From NCBI RefSeq assembly GCF_000005505.3, contig NC_016133.3, forward strand, positions 52,293,237 to 52,357,236: DNA of 64,000 nucleotides, read 5' to 3'. The translations under genes and the position numbers were made by a program. Source of the DNA: Brachypodium distachyon (taxonomy: Eukaryota; Streptophyta; Magnoliopsida; Poales; Poaceae). How positions within the stretch are numbered: the stretch's first letter is position 1; every line of letters begins with the position of its first letter. Under the pieces are notes generated by a model, which searched no databases, was not told the origin of the DNA, and worked only from the letters and a program-made list of their open reading frames with translations. This document shows, one piece after another, positions 12,204 through 24,630 of the stretch.

Positions 12204-15200
12204 TACTACTTTTTAAAACACGATCTGCTTTCATACTCTAGGCGCGGTTTGATTGTTAATTATACTTTTCTAGGTATAATGAGGTTGACTAATTCTGCAT
12301 TTCTAATGATTAATGATGCTTATGATCTGAATTTTATTTGATTTTATTACTCTAATATCATGTCCGTAACATGTCAGACCTACGGTACGTAGCCCAAAAC
12401 TTAGTTTCTTATATAGTATTCTAAAATCACGTACAAATGACGCACGTCATATATACGTGATTAAAAAAACTAAAGATGTTCCCCACGCAATTGCGTGATA
12501 CATCATGCATGCTGGTTAGTTCTTAAAAAAGAAGAAGATTAATATTCGAAGGATTGGTTATTCATCGGTTTCAAGAAAAATTCTTAAATCCGAGTCACAT
12601 TTCTAATCAGTTTGATCATGTCTGACTATTCTTATCTACAGGTCATTTTATATGTGATTTACAAACTAAAAATTGAACTAACTTATCAGTATCGATCACT
12701 ATAGTTGCGCACCTAAATAAGGTGCAATATTCGGCTTATTAGTAGTGTGCAACTTTAGGGCAATATATACCAGGCCATCGACAATTAGCAAAAGTGAGAT
12801 TTGAATCATGGGAGGTGGAGATAAGATTGCATGCACCAATCAGGTCCAAAATTTACACCTGGGGCTTTGGGATCAATATATGTCCGGCCACGTGAGCCAC
12901 ACGATGGGGAACCAAGATATGCCTTGCATGTTACTAGTACTGAAACGCGACGTACAGGTCTAGCTTTAGTCGGGAGAGATGCAAAGAGGATTAGGCTGAC
13001 ACATGGTACGTGTCCGGCTGAGTGGGGTTGGAGAGAAGCGCAACGGGAAGGCCGCACATGTCAAAACCAGGAGGACATTTGCGATGGCAGTTTGTCAAGT
13101 GAGTGATCGGATCGGAGAGCATCGTGAACGAGGTGTGAGACACTGCCAGGGGCGGCTTAATTAGTGCGTTCTGATGCCAACGTTTTACTTACTTTTTGCT
13201 CATCACGACCCTCTTCGAAACATTGGTTGTACGTATACCCATATACGTGTTTGGACGCACATGTACACACGTGACCTTCGCAATTCGCAATGTTCTGATC
13301 CAACTCAAAGACGCGCCTAGGGTCCGGACGGCCGGGGTCGGAAATCGCACTCATCATCGGGGCCGGCCGGGCATTCTGCATGCCGAGGCAAAGGCGCGCG
13401 GGGCCCTCCCGCTCCGACAAGGGCCTAAAGCGGCCGCGCACGCCTGCTCGCCGGCCCGGGGCCCCTCTAGTGCGCGCGGATGGGGGTGGGAACTGCTGCC
13501 CCCTCCTGCCGCTGCCGCCGAACCAACGGACGGTGGCGATGCGATCCAAGAGAGAGAACGTGCGGGTGGGGACGCACGCACGCACACACGCGACGGGTGC
13601 GCGCCATTATTCCTTCGCCCCTGCACTGTACGTCCCCGGCCGTTTATTCATTCGCCTAAAACAACGGCCATGCTTGCTTCGTTCGACATCTGCGCCTAGC
13701 CAGGTCGACGCCTTCCTTTTTATAATTTGGCTGCTTTCTTCCGAAAAGCCAGTCCCTTCTGGCTAGGTAACAGAGTTTTTTCGGAAAGGTGAAAGATGAA
13801 AAGAACAATGCCAAGCCAAGATGGAGACACGGAAAGAAGACGAGCTTTCCCTCCTTGGATCATCATCTCGGTTTTCCGCCCCCTTTTTCATATCTCCTTT
13901 TCTCTCCGTCTCTTTTCGCCAATTTTCGTCCGCGATCGATCGAGAGCCTTTTGGGCTACGTGCTTTTAGTTAGTTCGTCGGTTTACGTTTCAGCTTTCAG
14001 GGGCACGCAGTTATTAGTCCTAAAAATATACTTCCAGAGCGATTAGCAACGCTCCCTGACAAGTACGATCCAAGGAGTGGCTAATCTAACCTATCCCACT
14101 TTACCCCGAAAGCCAGAAGATGGGAAGAAACCCCTTTTCCCGAATGATCACAAGTTCCCTCGAGACGTCCTAATGCTGTTTAGTGTCCCGCCTAGGTAGG
14201 TTTTATTAGTCGCAAACCAAAGGTGGTGAGCAAAGTATGAAAGGGAATAAAGCTGCCCACCGATTATACGCGTTTCGCTTTGAGACGCGAGATATGATTT
14301 TAAACCCGTCTCTTATCATGACTTGTGCAGTTTTATTTACGCAGGGTCGCTCACGCTTATATAAGATATTATTTGTTAGGCAGATTAAGCATTCATTGCT
14401 TTTGATCGGTTCAAAATTCCTCCACGTACGTGGCCCTTGTATATATGTACACGGCTATATATTCTAAGCTATTGGGAATAACTTTGGTCGACTAGTTAAA
14501 TAATTCTCTGGTTACACAAGTCGCACGTCAAGATTTGTCAGGTCGCTCGATCGATCTCCTCGTGCTCACAATTAAGTCATGCACCGAACTGCAGTATCAT
14601 TTCATCATTGTTTTGGGCGGTGAAAATGGAATACACGTCCATACGTTGATACGTGTATGCAAAACCAGATCCAGTGAAAACTGTTTCAGGCTAGCTTCTA
14701 GCGCGCTGATTAAGTAATTAATCAATAGACAAAATTAATGGAGACAGGTTACCTGCCACAGAGCTTCTATGCTGGCTACAGGATCGACGTGATACTGGCG
14801 AGCCGCGACTAGTGCCCCCTAAATTATGACCCGGGAATAAGTAGGCGCATGCAACGGCTCCTGCAAGAAGGCAGGATGACATGGTACGCACATGTTTCCG
14901 GGAGGAGCATATGCATGTAGTAGTAGTACTAGCGTGCAGCGGACACAGGGCAGGCAGGGCATGCACTGACTTCCACTGTGCCGAGACAGATCGAGAGAGA
15001 CATCTTTACGAATTTAATGGAGTTGCCTCCCTCGTCTCGGTGAAAAAAGGGCTGCTCGCTCGCTGAACGCTAGGACGGCTTCCAGCTAGTTTCAACTCCT
15101 CTGTAGCTATAGGCTCCCCCCTTCCGTCCGCTGGCTATGATCCACGCCCCGACCGCCCGATAGTGGGCTGCTCAGGCAGCCTCGCCGTACAGTAGCTAGG

Positions 15201-18200
15201 TGATTCTAGGAGTAGCTCGCATGCGCGCAAGTATGATGTCTTTTGAGAAAAGTCGCTGTTAGAATCTTTTGAGCTTCGGACCTCGGTTTTCTGCTCCTTC
15301 CGTTAACCACGACAAGAATTTTAGAATGTATGGAGTAATTCTTAAAATCAACACTATTAAGCAGGAGTAGTATTCTCGTATTTCGTGAACAAAAATAATA
15401 TATAAAATAAAATGGAGGGACTGTAACATGTTGATCTCCTATCGGAGTATGTTAGTTTGGCATTGTAAAAACAAACATATCTACCACTAAATATAACATA
15501 ATGGGCCTGTGTGGTTCTTAAATCACTTTGAAGTTTCAATGCTTGCCCATCAAATATATAATCCTTGGTTCATTTTGACCTTTAAATATAAGATCGGGTA
15601 GTCTAAATTTTTTGAAAATTCCCCTTGATGCCTATATTATTATAATTGAATGGATTTGGAGTGCTTTTCGTTCTCCAACGACCCGGACATGGTTCCAGCT
15701 ATAGTGCCCCTTGCCAGTCACCACCTTCTTGCCACGTTGTCCCATGGTCGTTCGTACCTTAGATCGCCTTCTGGTTTCCCACCGTGGCCTAGTTGATGTG
15801 TGTGCGGGACCTGGAAGGCTTCTTTAGACCTTAAGAGGTCTCTCATAAAAAAAACCCGAAAACTCGGGTCTGAGGCTCTGTATGGCCCATTTGCCTGCAT
15901 CCTCCGTGTCCGTGAACGACCGATGGGAACCAGTTCCGTCCGGTTGGCGTCACAGCTCGAGCTAAAGCTTAACGATCAGACCTTAGTAGCCTGCCCGGCG
16001 ATGCCCCGATTCACCATCCTCATGCGCCGTCATGAGCCTACCAATAGGACCCATCATTCCTCGTTGGACCCACAACGGTCGTCCCCCACATTGATTGCCG
16101 CCGGCAAGCACCCTACTGACGATACGGGGAGTAGTCTCACTACGGACATTGGCGCCTTCTCGTGCATCATCGCCAAGTCGATGGCCAAGCCCACCGCCCC
16201 CTTCCCACTATGCGCATCACGTGGTTCCTAGACATCGTGCGGCCTTTTTCTTGGGAAGTTCCACTGTCACGTGGGTCAAGAAGCGGCTCCTCCTCGAATC
16301 TCTCATTGCTACATGCTGCATTCTAAAAAAACACAACAACTTGAAAACACATTTTCGGTTGAGCACTAATTTTGAATGGATATATACATATGCTTTGTTA
16401 TAGTTTTAAATAAAAGAATATCGTCGTTGCTGGCATTTTACTCTGAGGGTCGCTCAGCTTATGAAGATGAGTGATTTAGATCGTGGTCACTGGCTTCAAC
16501 TGCTGAAATGTGGTCACTGGTTTCAACCCAAGTTTATCCTACCCTATAATTTGGCTAGCCAAAAAATTAGCATAGTTTTACTTACCCATGAGTTGGCTAA
16601 TTAAAGTCCATTGCCATGTCAAATAGTTGACAACCATCCAAATAAAGACCAATATTTTGATCATGATAAAAAATGAACACGGTATATATTAGCACCAACT
16701 CAAATACGCCGGCCGACACCGTCAATGCTTAGCTTTTCTGTAGTCGAGTTTTTAGATCGATACACGCAATTTAAGACAACTCCTACAACTAGTCATGTTC
16801 ATTGGTCAGTGTACACCAATGAGCGCGCCTTTATTTTGTTTCACGTCAAGGTGTAATAAGAGCCTTCTCGACAACAAAAGGGCCACGGTGGTTTTTCCCA
16901 TATCGGTCCTTAGGCCGCAGGAGACGGTGGTTTGGCAAATTCGGGAAGTAGTGCCATTCTCTGAGTTCTGACTTGGTTTGTGGTTTGTACTTGTAGCCTA
17001 GTTACAGAAGAAGTCAACCTACATATGCAGTCATTCTCACGAGGGCTTGTGGTTATGGGCTTTGTCATTAATTGGGTTGCAATGGTGGAATGGACCACAT
17101 GACCAGCCAAGCCGCCCACCGCCCTTTCCCTAAATGTGAAATTGTCCAAACACACATTGATCTCACTTGAAAAATGTCCTCTCTAAGTAAATTTTGTCTT
17201 CGTAGGTATGTTCACAGTTCACTCTTCTGGTATTTTAACCTTGGTTGCTAATGTTGTAACCTTCGTTTGATTTAGCAGTTCAAGAATGATCTATCGACCA
17301 CGCTAGGTTTGCTGGCTAGCATGAACATAGACAGAGCATTTATACGAGGGTGCACAAGCACAAATTTTACCCTGTTCTAGCACTGATATCCACGTCGGTG
17401 CAACGATGACCCAGGGGTTATTTTTGCGCTCAGAATTACTGCTGCTACACGCGTACCTACACGCGTCCAGCGGTTGAAAAGCCAGTCCATGACGTGTCCC
17501 CATGACGCTGAATGCAGCGCGACACACTCTGCTGCGGTGACAAATATTTCACCGTAGTCGAAGAATCCGCGATGAAATCCGGAGGGGGCCCAGGTGTTGT
17601 CTAATCCCCTGGCAGTTCGACGTGGACTGCACGCTTCCTCCCCAGTGCAGTGGATGCTCGCGTCACCCCGAATCCAGCACCTTTCAACTCAGGAGGCAGG
17701 CCAACTGCCACTTTCACCCCCCTTATTATTTAAGCGCCATGACCCTGCTGCATCTCACATACATATACTACTACTGTTTGCTTTGTTTTTTTTCGTGTTA
17801 TCGTTGTCAGGTTATTCTTCTTCCTTTCTTTTTTCTGTCCTGGAATTGTCTCATGCTGTTTGGGACCTTGCAAAGGCTCTGTGTGATGAACTGACAGGAG
17901 AGAAAACTATTGGGGTTATTGGAGGAGCGGAGCAAGTGTGGGCATGAGAGAAGTGGCAACAAGACAAGAGCGGTTTGTTTTTGTCCTGGCTAGGAAAACA
18001 TTGGTTGGTCAAACGTGATGGTCGAGCTGGAAGTCAAGCATGGTCCCAAAATGGGTCAAGAATTTTTCCACCGAAAAATGTTTATACTACAGTAATATTT
18101 TTCGAACGTCTACAGTAATACTTTCTGAAGCACAACTTCACTGCTTCAAGAACTAAGGGCGTTCGTATCAATCAACAAACAAGAAAAAAAAACATGGTAC

Positions 18201-20880
18201 CGCGTTGGTGTGAATTAATCAACATAACTTATAGATTGCGTAGGATCGAACATTAATTCATCACTGGCTGTATACACGTACATCGGTACATACCGTCTAC
18301 CTAACATGCTATGCCAATTTGCGCTAAATCGCGACAACGTGCGGTTGTGCTAGAATCGGGCAAGAACGTCAACTACGTTGAAATACGCGCTAGGGAAACC
18401 GCCGTGATCTTCCAAAAGCTAAGGCCCTCGAATCAAGAATAACAAACCTACCCGTTATCTGCTTGAAATTCGTGATAGAAAGTCATGAGGGAGAAACAGA
18501 GCCTGCAGTCATCAGCTCCTCAGGCCTAATAACAAGGGAGGGATATATAACAACTGCAGTATATGGTTGCGAGAGACACGCAGCTGTCTGATGGCATTCG
18601 TCCTTTTCTCCCCCAGGGAACAAGCGTAGCGAAGCACGGAGCCTGTATATCTGTAGAGTGGCGACAGGCGCATCGCGACACCAACCCTCGCGAAGAATGT
18701 ACAGGCCGAACCGCCTAAGTGCTAGCTTTCAGAACAACTTTCGAGCTAGGCGTCATATATAGGTTGGGCCTGCACTACTGCACCCGTGGTTGCTAGGGAA
18801 GTTGCGAAATTATTCGGCAGTTTGAGCAAAAGTTTACGTACTTGTCGTGTCATCAGTCACTTGCTTTATGATCCCTCGTTTGTTAACTCCCCTGGCCTTT
18901 TGGGTGAAGGTAATGGCTAGCCGTGAATCTCGACAAATTACGAACGAAAATTCTGAAGTGCACTAGTACTTGGTGTGCATATATCAACAGAACCACGCAA
19001 GCTGTAATCTTTTTCTCCGTACCATTTAAAACTAGCGGTCCACCTGTGTCACGTCGACAAGTAGACGGTGACCGAAGAATTTCTTTGGCACGCAACATTC
19101 CGTTGGATTCTCTTAACAGAAGAAAACCCGGCCGGCCACCTCCGTATTAACATAGGACGTACGAGAAGAAAATGGAGTTGAAATGAGGCTCCAAGTTCCA
19201 ACACGAGTCTCGGACTGTCACTTCGTCCTCTCACCATCTCCACTTCATGTTATTCTATAGTAAACTTAGTCCTCAGGTGCATCAGACGAATGATACGGGA
19301 TGGAACGGCCAGGTCAAATCAAATCCGCTGCATATCTCACCAAACACGCATACACTCATTGCCGTATACAGTCCATCATCACGTGCTAGTTCTAATTAAT
19401 TCCTGTAACATACTATAACACCATCAACATTCTCAAGGATACGTTCTCCAAAAAATGATGTACAACTATATACAGGTGCAACGCATTCCTGGGTTCAGAA
19501 CCTCAGGGATTCCACGAAAAATCGTCTTTCACGCGGATGCAAAGGCAAAATCTATGCGTGGCCTTACCCGAAAAGAAGACGAAGAAACCTGGTTTTCCCC
19601 CCTCCTAAAGCGAGTATACTAGTAGTTACAAACAAATAACACTGGCGCAGCCAAAGGAGACAAAACAAAACATCCATCGCCATCGCCGTCGCCGTCGCCC
19701 GGTGTATGCATCAACCCCAAATCTTAGTGGACCGTGGGCCCTCCCGCGAGGCAGCTACCTTAGCTTACCCTCTGCCTGAATTCCACACCCAAATGATCAC
19801 ACTAAACAGCCTAAACGCATCTTAATGATGTTTAGACACACGCCAACGCAAAAGGTATAGAAGCGTACTGTAAAAGCATATCATGAATAGTCCGATTAAT
19901 GAATGGACATTAGTTAATTCATTAGCTGGTAGAGCTGTACGGCGTGCAAGGTGACTCGAAGAGGTCAACACTGATGTGGACGTGGTTGTAGTAGGTCGCG
20001 CGCAGACTTTGCCAGCGGCTTCAATCTTCAGCAGTTCGGCTGTACAGCGTGGTTTCAATAATCTGCTTCTCCGGCTCCGGGTCCAGCTCCAGCCAGGCCC
20101 CATGCATGCATGCGGCTCAACTAATTTGTGCTCCTCCATGTGAATGTTTTCAGGTCTTGTCGATCTGAAGCCTAGGTGCAAATCTGGTCGTCGTTCATCT
20201 GCTCCGTTGACGATCTAATCCCATGACCTGGTGGCTAGCTAGATCATAGTACTGTGCGTGTTTTGGTCTAATAACAGAGACTCTTACGTACTGTGGATTA
20301 ATTCCGGCCAGCTAGCTAGAACACAGTAGAAAGGACAGAGGAGTTGACAGGTTCAGCGAGTTTTAGGTTTTCTAGTACGTAGTAGCTGAAACTTCAGAGG
20401 AAGAAGATGCATGTGTGCTGCTCTCCTAGGTGTCGACCTAGGTTGACTTGGGGCAGATCTTTGAGATCGACGTGGACGAAGACAAATCAGCATTTCACTC
20501 ACTGGGGCAGTGGGGCTGCTGGAGTGATGTCATGGCTGTCCTCTGGTGACTTGCCAAACATAAAGCCCGATGTTAAGGGTGCCACTGTGTGCTGACATGG
20601 ACATGTATGGCACGCGGAAGCCGCCAAAAAGCGGCGCCCCCCCGCCCCCCCCCCCATCCAGGAATCCAAACGAACTGCGCCGTGTTCCTCTCCCCCGTGC
20701 TCCTCGCTCGATGCGCTGGCTAGCAAGCGTTAGTTATTGGCCGGCGGCGACACGCGCGTGTCTATGGCATGGGAGCTCGTTTGCAAATAACCCCCCGAGA
20801 AAACGGAGTAGCAGTGCGAAGTCCTGGCCGAAGCCCACGTGGCGCCTACGTGGCGTGTTTAAGCCCCGCCGAACCGTTTT

Positions 20881-20985
20881 TGGACTAAAGTGACACGGTA
20901 ATCCAAGTTCATGGACTAAAGTGCGCGTTTTCCGAATTCATGTACTAAAGTGTTCATTTCTGCCGAATTCATGGACTAGTGGTGT
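20881..20985. repeat. short tandem repeat, about 30-bp period, four units
   Basis: The word ACTAAAGTG recurs at 20884, 20914 and 20944, and as ACTAGTGGTG at 20975. It is preceded each time by a form of TTCATGGACT. The region may be part of an older transposon. Confidence 0.7.
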
Positions 20986-21227
20986 ATTTTACTCTTTGCA
21001 AGTATATGCCTGCAGATCTCTCATTACTTCCCCACTTGTGCAGCCACACGTACACGGTTCTTTTCAAAATCTAGCTGATCCACTGAAAGGCAAACAATTT
21101 ATTTGTCCGCATCAAACAATTGCGGTGTTATATTAAGACGCAGTTGACTAGGCAGCATTTTTTTTTTCTATAATACACGTGCCAGGTGTATCGTTGATAA
21201 ATTTAAAGAAGAAGTACCGCGATACGG

Positions 21228-21480
21228 TTACAAGCCGATCGGACGATTACAATTCGACTGTCCGTTATCCCTCCACTCTCTGGGTAATACAGCAAAAGAA
21301 CTTCCTCTAAACAGCCCGGCTCTAGTCCAAGCTTTGCTTCGGTCGAAGGAGCTGCTGGACCACATCCACCCTGGCATGATGGAACACGATGCTATTTCTG
21401 TGCTTCCAGATCGACCAGGAAATGGACCAAAAGCCTTTGTTTCCAGCCCATCGTATCCAGCAGCTCTGGCCAACTATTTC
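21228..21480 (-). pseudogene. LINE (non-LTR retrotransposon) ORF2 C-terminal relic
   Basis: On the minus strand a short frame reads SISWSIWKHRNSIVF followed by QQLLR. W-x-I-W-K-x-R-N-x-x-V-F is characteristic of the C-terminal part of plant L1-type ORF2, after the reverse transcriptase domain. The frame then stops, and a second frame continues with an A-G-L-F motif, so the copy is broken. No reverse-transcriptase core is present. Confidence 0.55.
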
Positions 21481-21582
21481 GGCTATATCAGCCCGGCCCA
21501 TTTCCTGCCTATATTTGTTAGTCCAATGCACCAACCTCTGCCCATTTCTCATAGCCTTTGTTTCCAGCCCATCGTATCCAGC
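21433..21582. repeat. direct repeat, 29 bp exact, 121 bp apart
   Basis: The 29-bp stretch at 21433-21461 (starting GCCTTTGTTTCCAGC) returns exactly at 21554-21582. Just downstream a 47-bp period repeat (TTCTCACG-CCAATTCAGCC) occurs at about 21614 and 21661. Both lie beside or inside the LINE relic. Confidence 0.8.
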
Positions 21583-23079
21583 CTGCTCCAGAAATTCGGT
21601 TATTTCTGATGCAGGCCACTTTCTCACGCCCAATTCAGCCTTTTGTTTGTTATAAACTGCGGCCTACTTTCTCACGTCCAATTCAGCCTTTTCTTTGTTA
21701 AATTAAACTTAGTCTATTCGGACTCCCTAGTAATTCTATCATTGTCCCCCTCAAAAAAAGAAGTAATTCTATCATTGTCCCTCGACGACAACAATACCCA
21801 AATGAGAATTTGGTTTGCAACACTCGTTGTGACTCGTGAGAAATCAAATGGGTAAAGACGCTCATCCATTTTAAATTAAATTATAGAGTCGGCAGAAATC
21901 TTTGTTAACATCATGAATTTTGGTTACATGCACTAAAATGGATGGCAACTTTTGTTGTGAAGGGAAACGAGAGGGAGGGGAGACGCCCAATTTCCAGCCA
22001 CTGTGGAACAGTTTGGAAATTGATTAGCACCTTCCAACGACTAAATATATTGCACCGCACGCATAGCAACATCGATTCCCATATATTTCATTTTCATTTA
22101 CAAATATATAATCCACATCGAGAGCAACATGCACGAGACACAAGATACGAATAGAAGATAGAACAGTCTAAGATAATGAAAATGAAATAACGCTCATCAC
22201 CAACTCATCATGCCCCACCCTGAAAGGTACATGGACATGGACACGGACTGGTCCGAGCATTGTTGTATGAACCTAGAAAACATCACTTCCATGGCATGTG
22301 TACAAGAATACTGGAGCCCACAGGCGTGGGTAGGAGACTGATCATTTTCTATTCAGATGCGCTTAACTAGCTTGTTAACTTCCAATTCATGAGGCAACCT
22401 ACAGGTCACGCAGAACAAAAGCAGGATAGAGATGTCAATACTTGGATGGGAAAATAAATACGTATACATCATAGAAAGTACACGTCACAGTATGATTTTC
22501 TTTTCCCGAAAAGGGGGAAACGTCACAATATGATACAGCTGGTACAATATATAATATAAACACCCATGCATTAATATGGGAATCAATCCTATCTAAGTGG
22601 AGTGCGCGTTTGGATCTCAGGCGAGAGCCGTAGCCGGGAGTGTCTATTTCTCAAACGTCTAAAAAGTAGTTATTTCTCAGTCGACAATCGTAAACCATCA
22701 AGTAAAGATTTTCTACTAATATAAGTAATAGTTATTTGTCCGTCGACTAAGAGAGATAGCAAAACCGTTCTTCATATGGTCTCCGTATACGAGTATATGA
22801 TTAAAGTCTTCGGTTGATCGGGTGCACGCGCGCATGTGGTGGTGTAACTGCTCTTGCATCTCCCTTTGTGTACAATCTAACCAACCAACCTGCAAATTTC
22901 TACGGAGTATAGTACTTGTAGCTACATCGCGCATTACAAGGGTGCGGATGGTGTCTCAGGCGGCGTCGATCGGCGCGATCTGCACTCGTATGTACCGCCC
23001 GCCACGTACGTGCAAGGAAGGAAAGAAAGACCGTGGACATATATAATAGACGACGACCAACCTGCAGCCAGATTGCTAT
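21481..23079. other. intergenic, no gene recognised
   Basis: After the repeats at 21.4-21.7 kb the DNA is AT-rich and without a recognisable gene or transposon end. It becomes GC-rich on approaching the start of the duplicated unit near 23.08 kb. Confidence 0.5.
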
Positions 23080-23097
23080 CTCCGCCGCGCGCCCGTG

Positions 23098-23385
23098 TCA
23101 TTTGGCGTCGCGGGCTGCAGGCCGGTTGGAGGGTCCCCGGCGGTTGGACTCCACGGCGCTGTCAGGGAGCGGCCGGTCCAGCGGGAGCTGCCCGCGCCCA
23201 CCGGCCGGCGGAGGCGGCGCCCCGCGGCGGCTGATCCTACGCGACGCCCGCCTTTCGTCGCTGACGCCGGCGCCGGCGCCCCCGAGCACCTCCTGGACGA
23301 AGGAGAGCTCCACGCCGTCGAGGAACGCCGCGTGCCTCTCCTCCGTCCAGCCCTCGCCGCGCGCCAGCACCCCCAGGTCCTCCAT
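23098..23385 (-). CDS. short ORF with W-T-E-E-R-H motif, possible COR27-like gene or remnant (copy A)
   Basis: The frame is 95 codons, ATG at 23385, stop at 23098. Near the N-terminus it reads GWTEERHAAFLDGVELSFVQ. This resembles the W-T-x-E-[RK]-H...LE-x-SFV motif of COR27/COR28-like proteins, small clock- and cold-linked nuclear regulators. PLDRPLPDSAVESNRR further on also fits my memory of that family. Members are usually about twice as long, so this may be a truncated gene or the first exon of one; no convincing donor site was seen before the stop. It lies 1.2 kb downstream of RING copy A on the same strand. Its duplicate in unit B has a broken frame. The family call is from memory and tentative. 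Confidence 0.4.
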   Translation of the reverse strand: MEDLGVLARGEGWTEERHAAFLDGVELSFVQEVLGGAGAGVSDERRASRRISRRGAPPPPAGGRGQLPLDRPLPDSAVESNRRGPSNRPAARDAK

Positions 23386-24630
23386 GCCCCGATCTACTTG
23401 TTGCCAGGCGCGCGGCTCCTCTCGACGAGTATCGCTGCGCCGAGGAAATATCTAGCCTAGCCACCTGCCACCCGAAGCTTTGTTACTACTGGAGTAGCGT
23501 TCCATTCTTTTGTATTTAATGGCCGTGTCAAGAGTGTATCATCAGCATGGCGAGGGGGCTGGACTGGCGGGGCCACGAGGAACGCGACGTGCCACGTCGC
23601 GTTGTGGCTTTCAGCGCAGGCCTTATCTGCAAAAGATATTTTCGTGCGCGAGAGTGAGCGTCTGCGGGCTGTGCAAGTTGTTTCTGGAGCAAAAGAGTCG
23701 CGCGCTTTTAGACGAAAGTTCCGCGCTTTTCCTGAATCCACTGCATAGCCTGCCGTGTCACCAAAGGTCGGAGGAAATATCTTGTAGTACGTTGTCGACT
23801 GTGGCGCCTCCTCCAGGAATAAAGGTGGCGCGCCTCCCAGCCCGCCGAGGAAGCTCGCCATATTCCACCCGATTCCTCCCGTCATCTCCTAGCACTAGCA
23901 CCGCATATTTCAGGGTCATCTCGATGTGTTGTGCAGTTGTCTGGACAATTGTACGAAACCTGGAACTGTACACTTCTCATGAGAAATATCGAGCATTGCT
24001 AAGACTTGAAGTTATGAAGCTGATTTGCAGCCACAGATTGTCGAATCCACCAAGCTCCTGTTATGTCGATAGCTCTACTTATTCAGCAGAAGCTGTTGCA
24101 GAATACTAACCTGCGTCGTCCAGGCCACGAAGCAAGATGTGAAGAATTGTATGCTAGTACTATAGCATAATACAAAACATGCCATGCCATGCAACTGCAC
24201 TCAGGAAACTGCACAGCTCCACATCAGAAATGATTTGCTAAGAAATACTAGTATTTCAATAACCAACAGACGCAAGTGAGCAGGTCAGAACTGAAAAATA
24301 AATAAATCTGAAACACAACTACACAAAGCAAGCAGGCAAAGTTGAGTTTTGGCTTAGTTCCACTATTGGGCATCTACAAGACCACGAAAGCAACAACGAG
24401 TTTAAACACATATACATCACAATTTGAGCAACATCAATACATAATTTACAACTATGAGCATATATAGACACGAAAACTAACATGAATTATATTTCTTTGT
24501 TATATTAGCAAGGACACATGAATGCACACTCATAAAGGTTTTATCTTGCGAAGAACCATCATCATGACACAAGTTACCAGGGTAGAGGAGAGCTCAATGA
24601 TGGTGAATACGTGGATTCACACGTAAAGGT

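Larger units (their letters stand above)
10242..21227. other. large intergenic region upstream of the Dof gene
   Basis: The first few hundred bases are the Dof 5' leader and promoter, with a GAGAGA run near 10.37 kb. Beyond lie a foldback element (11160-11610), a Stowaway (12092-12203), a GC-rich island (about 13.3-13.7 kb), a promoter-like patch with an open 117-codon frame (17.5-17.95 kb) and a short-period repeat (20881-20985). A (CCATCG/CCGTCG)-type trinucleotide run occurs near 19.67 kb and a poly-C run near 20.64 kb. Open frames longer than 100 codons exist but none resembles a known family or shows convincing exon structure. Confidence 0.55.

Noticed and set aside
15700..16250. 143-codon plus-strand frame at 15800-16231
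   Set aside because: There are no motifs and no exon structure. It may be a decayed transposon, but this cannot be supported.
23510..24109. 199-codon plus-strand frame
   Set aside because: It lies in the spacer between the RING gene and the COR27-like remnant. The duplicate in unit B does not keep the frame, so there is no sign of selection on a protein.
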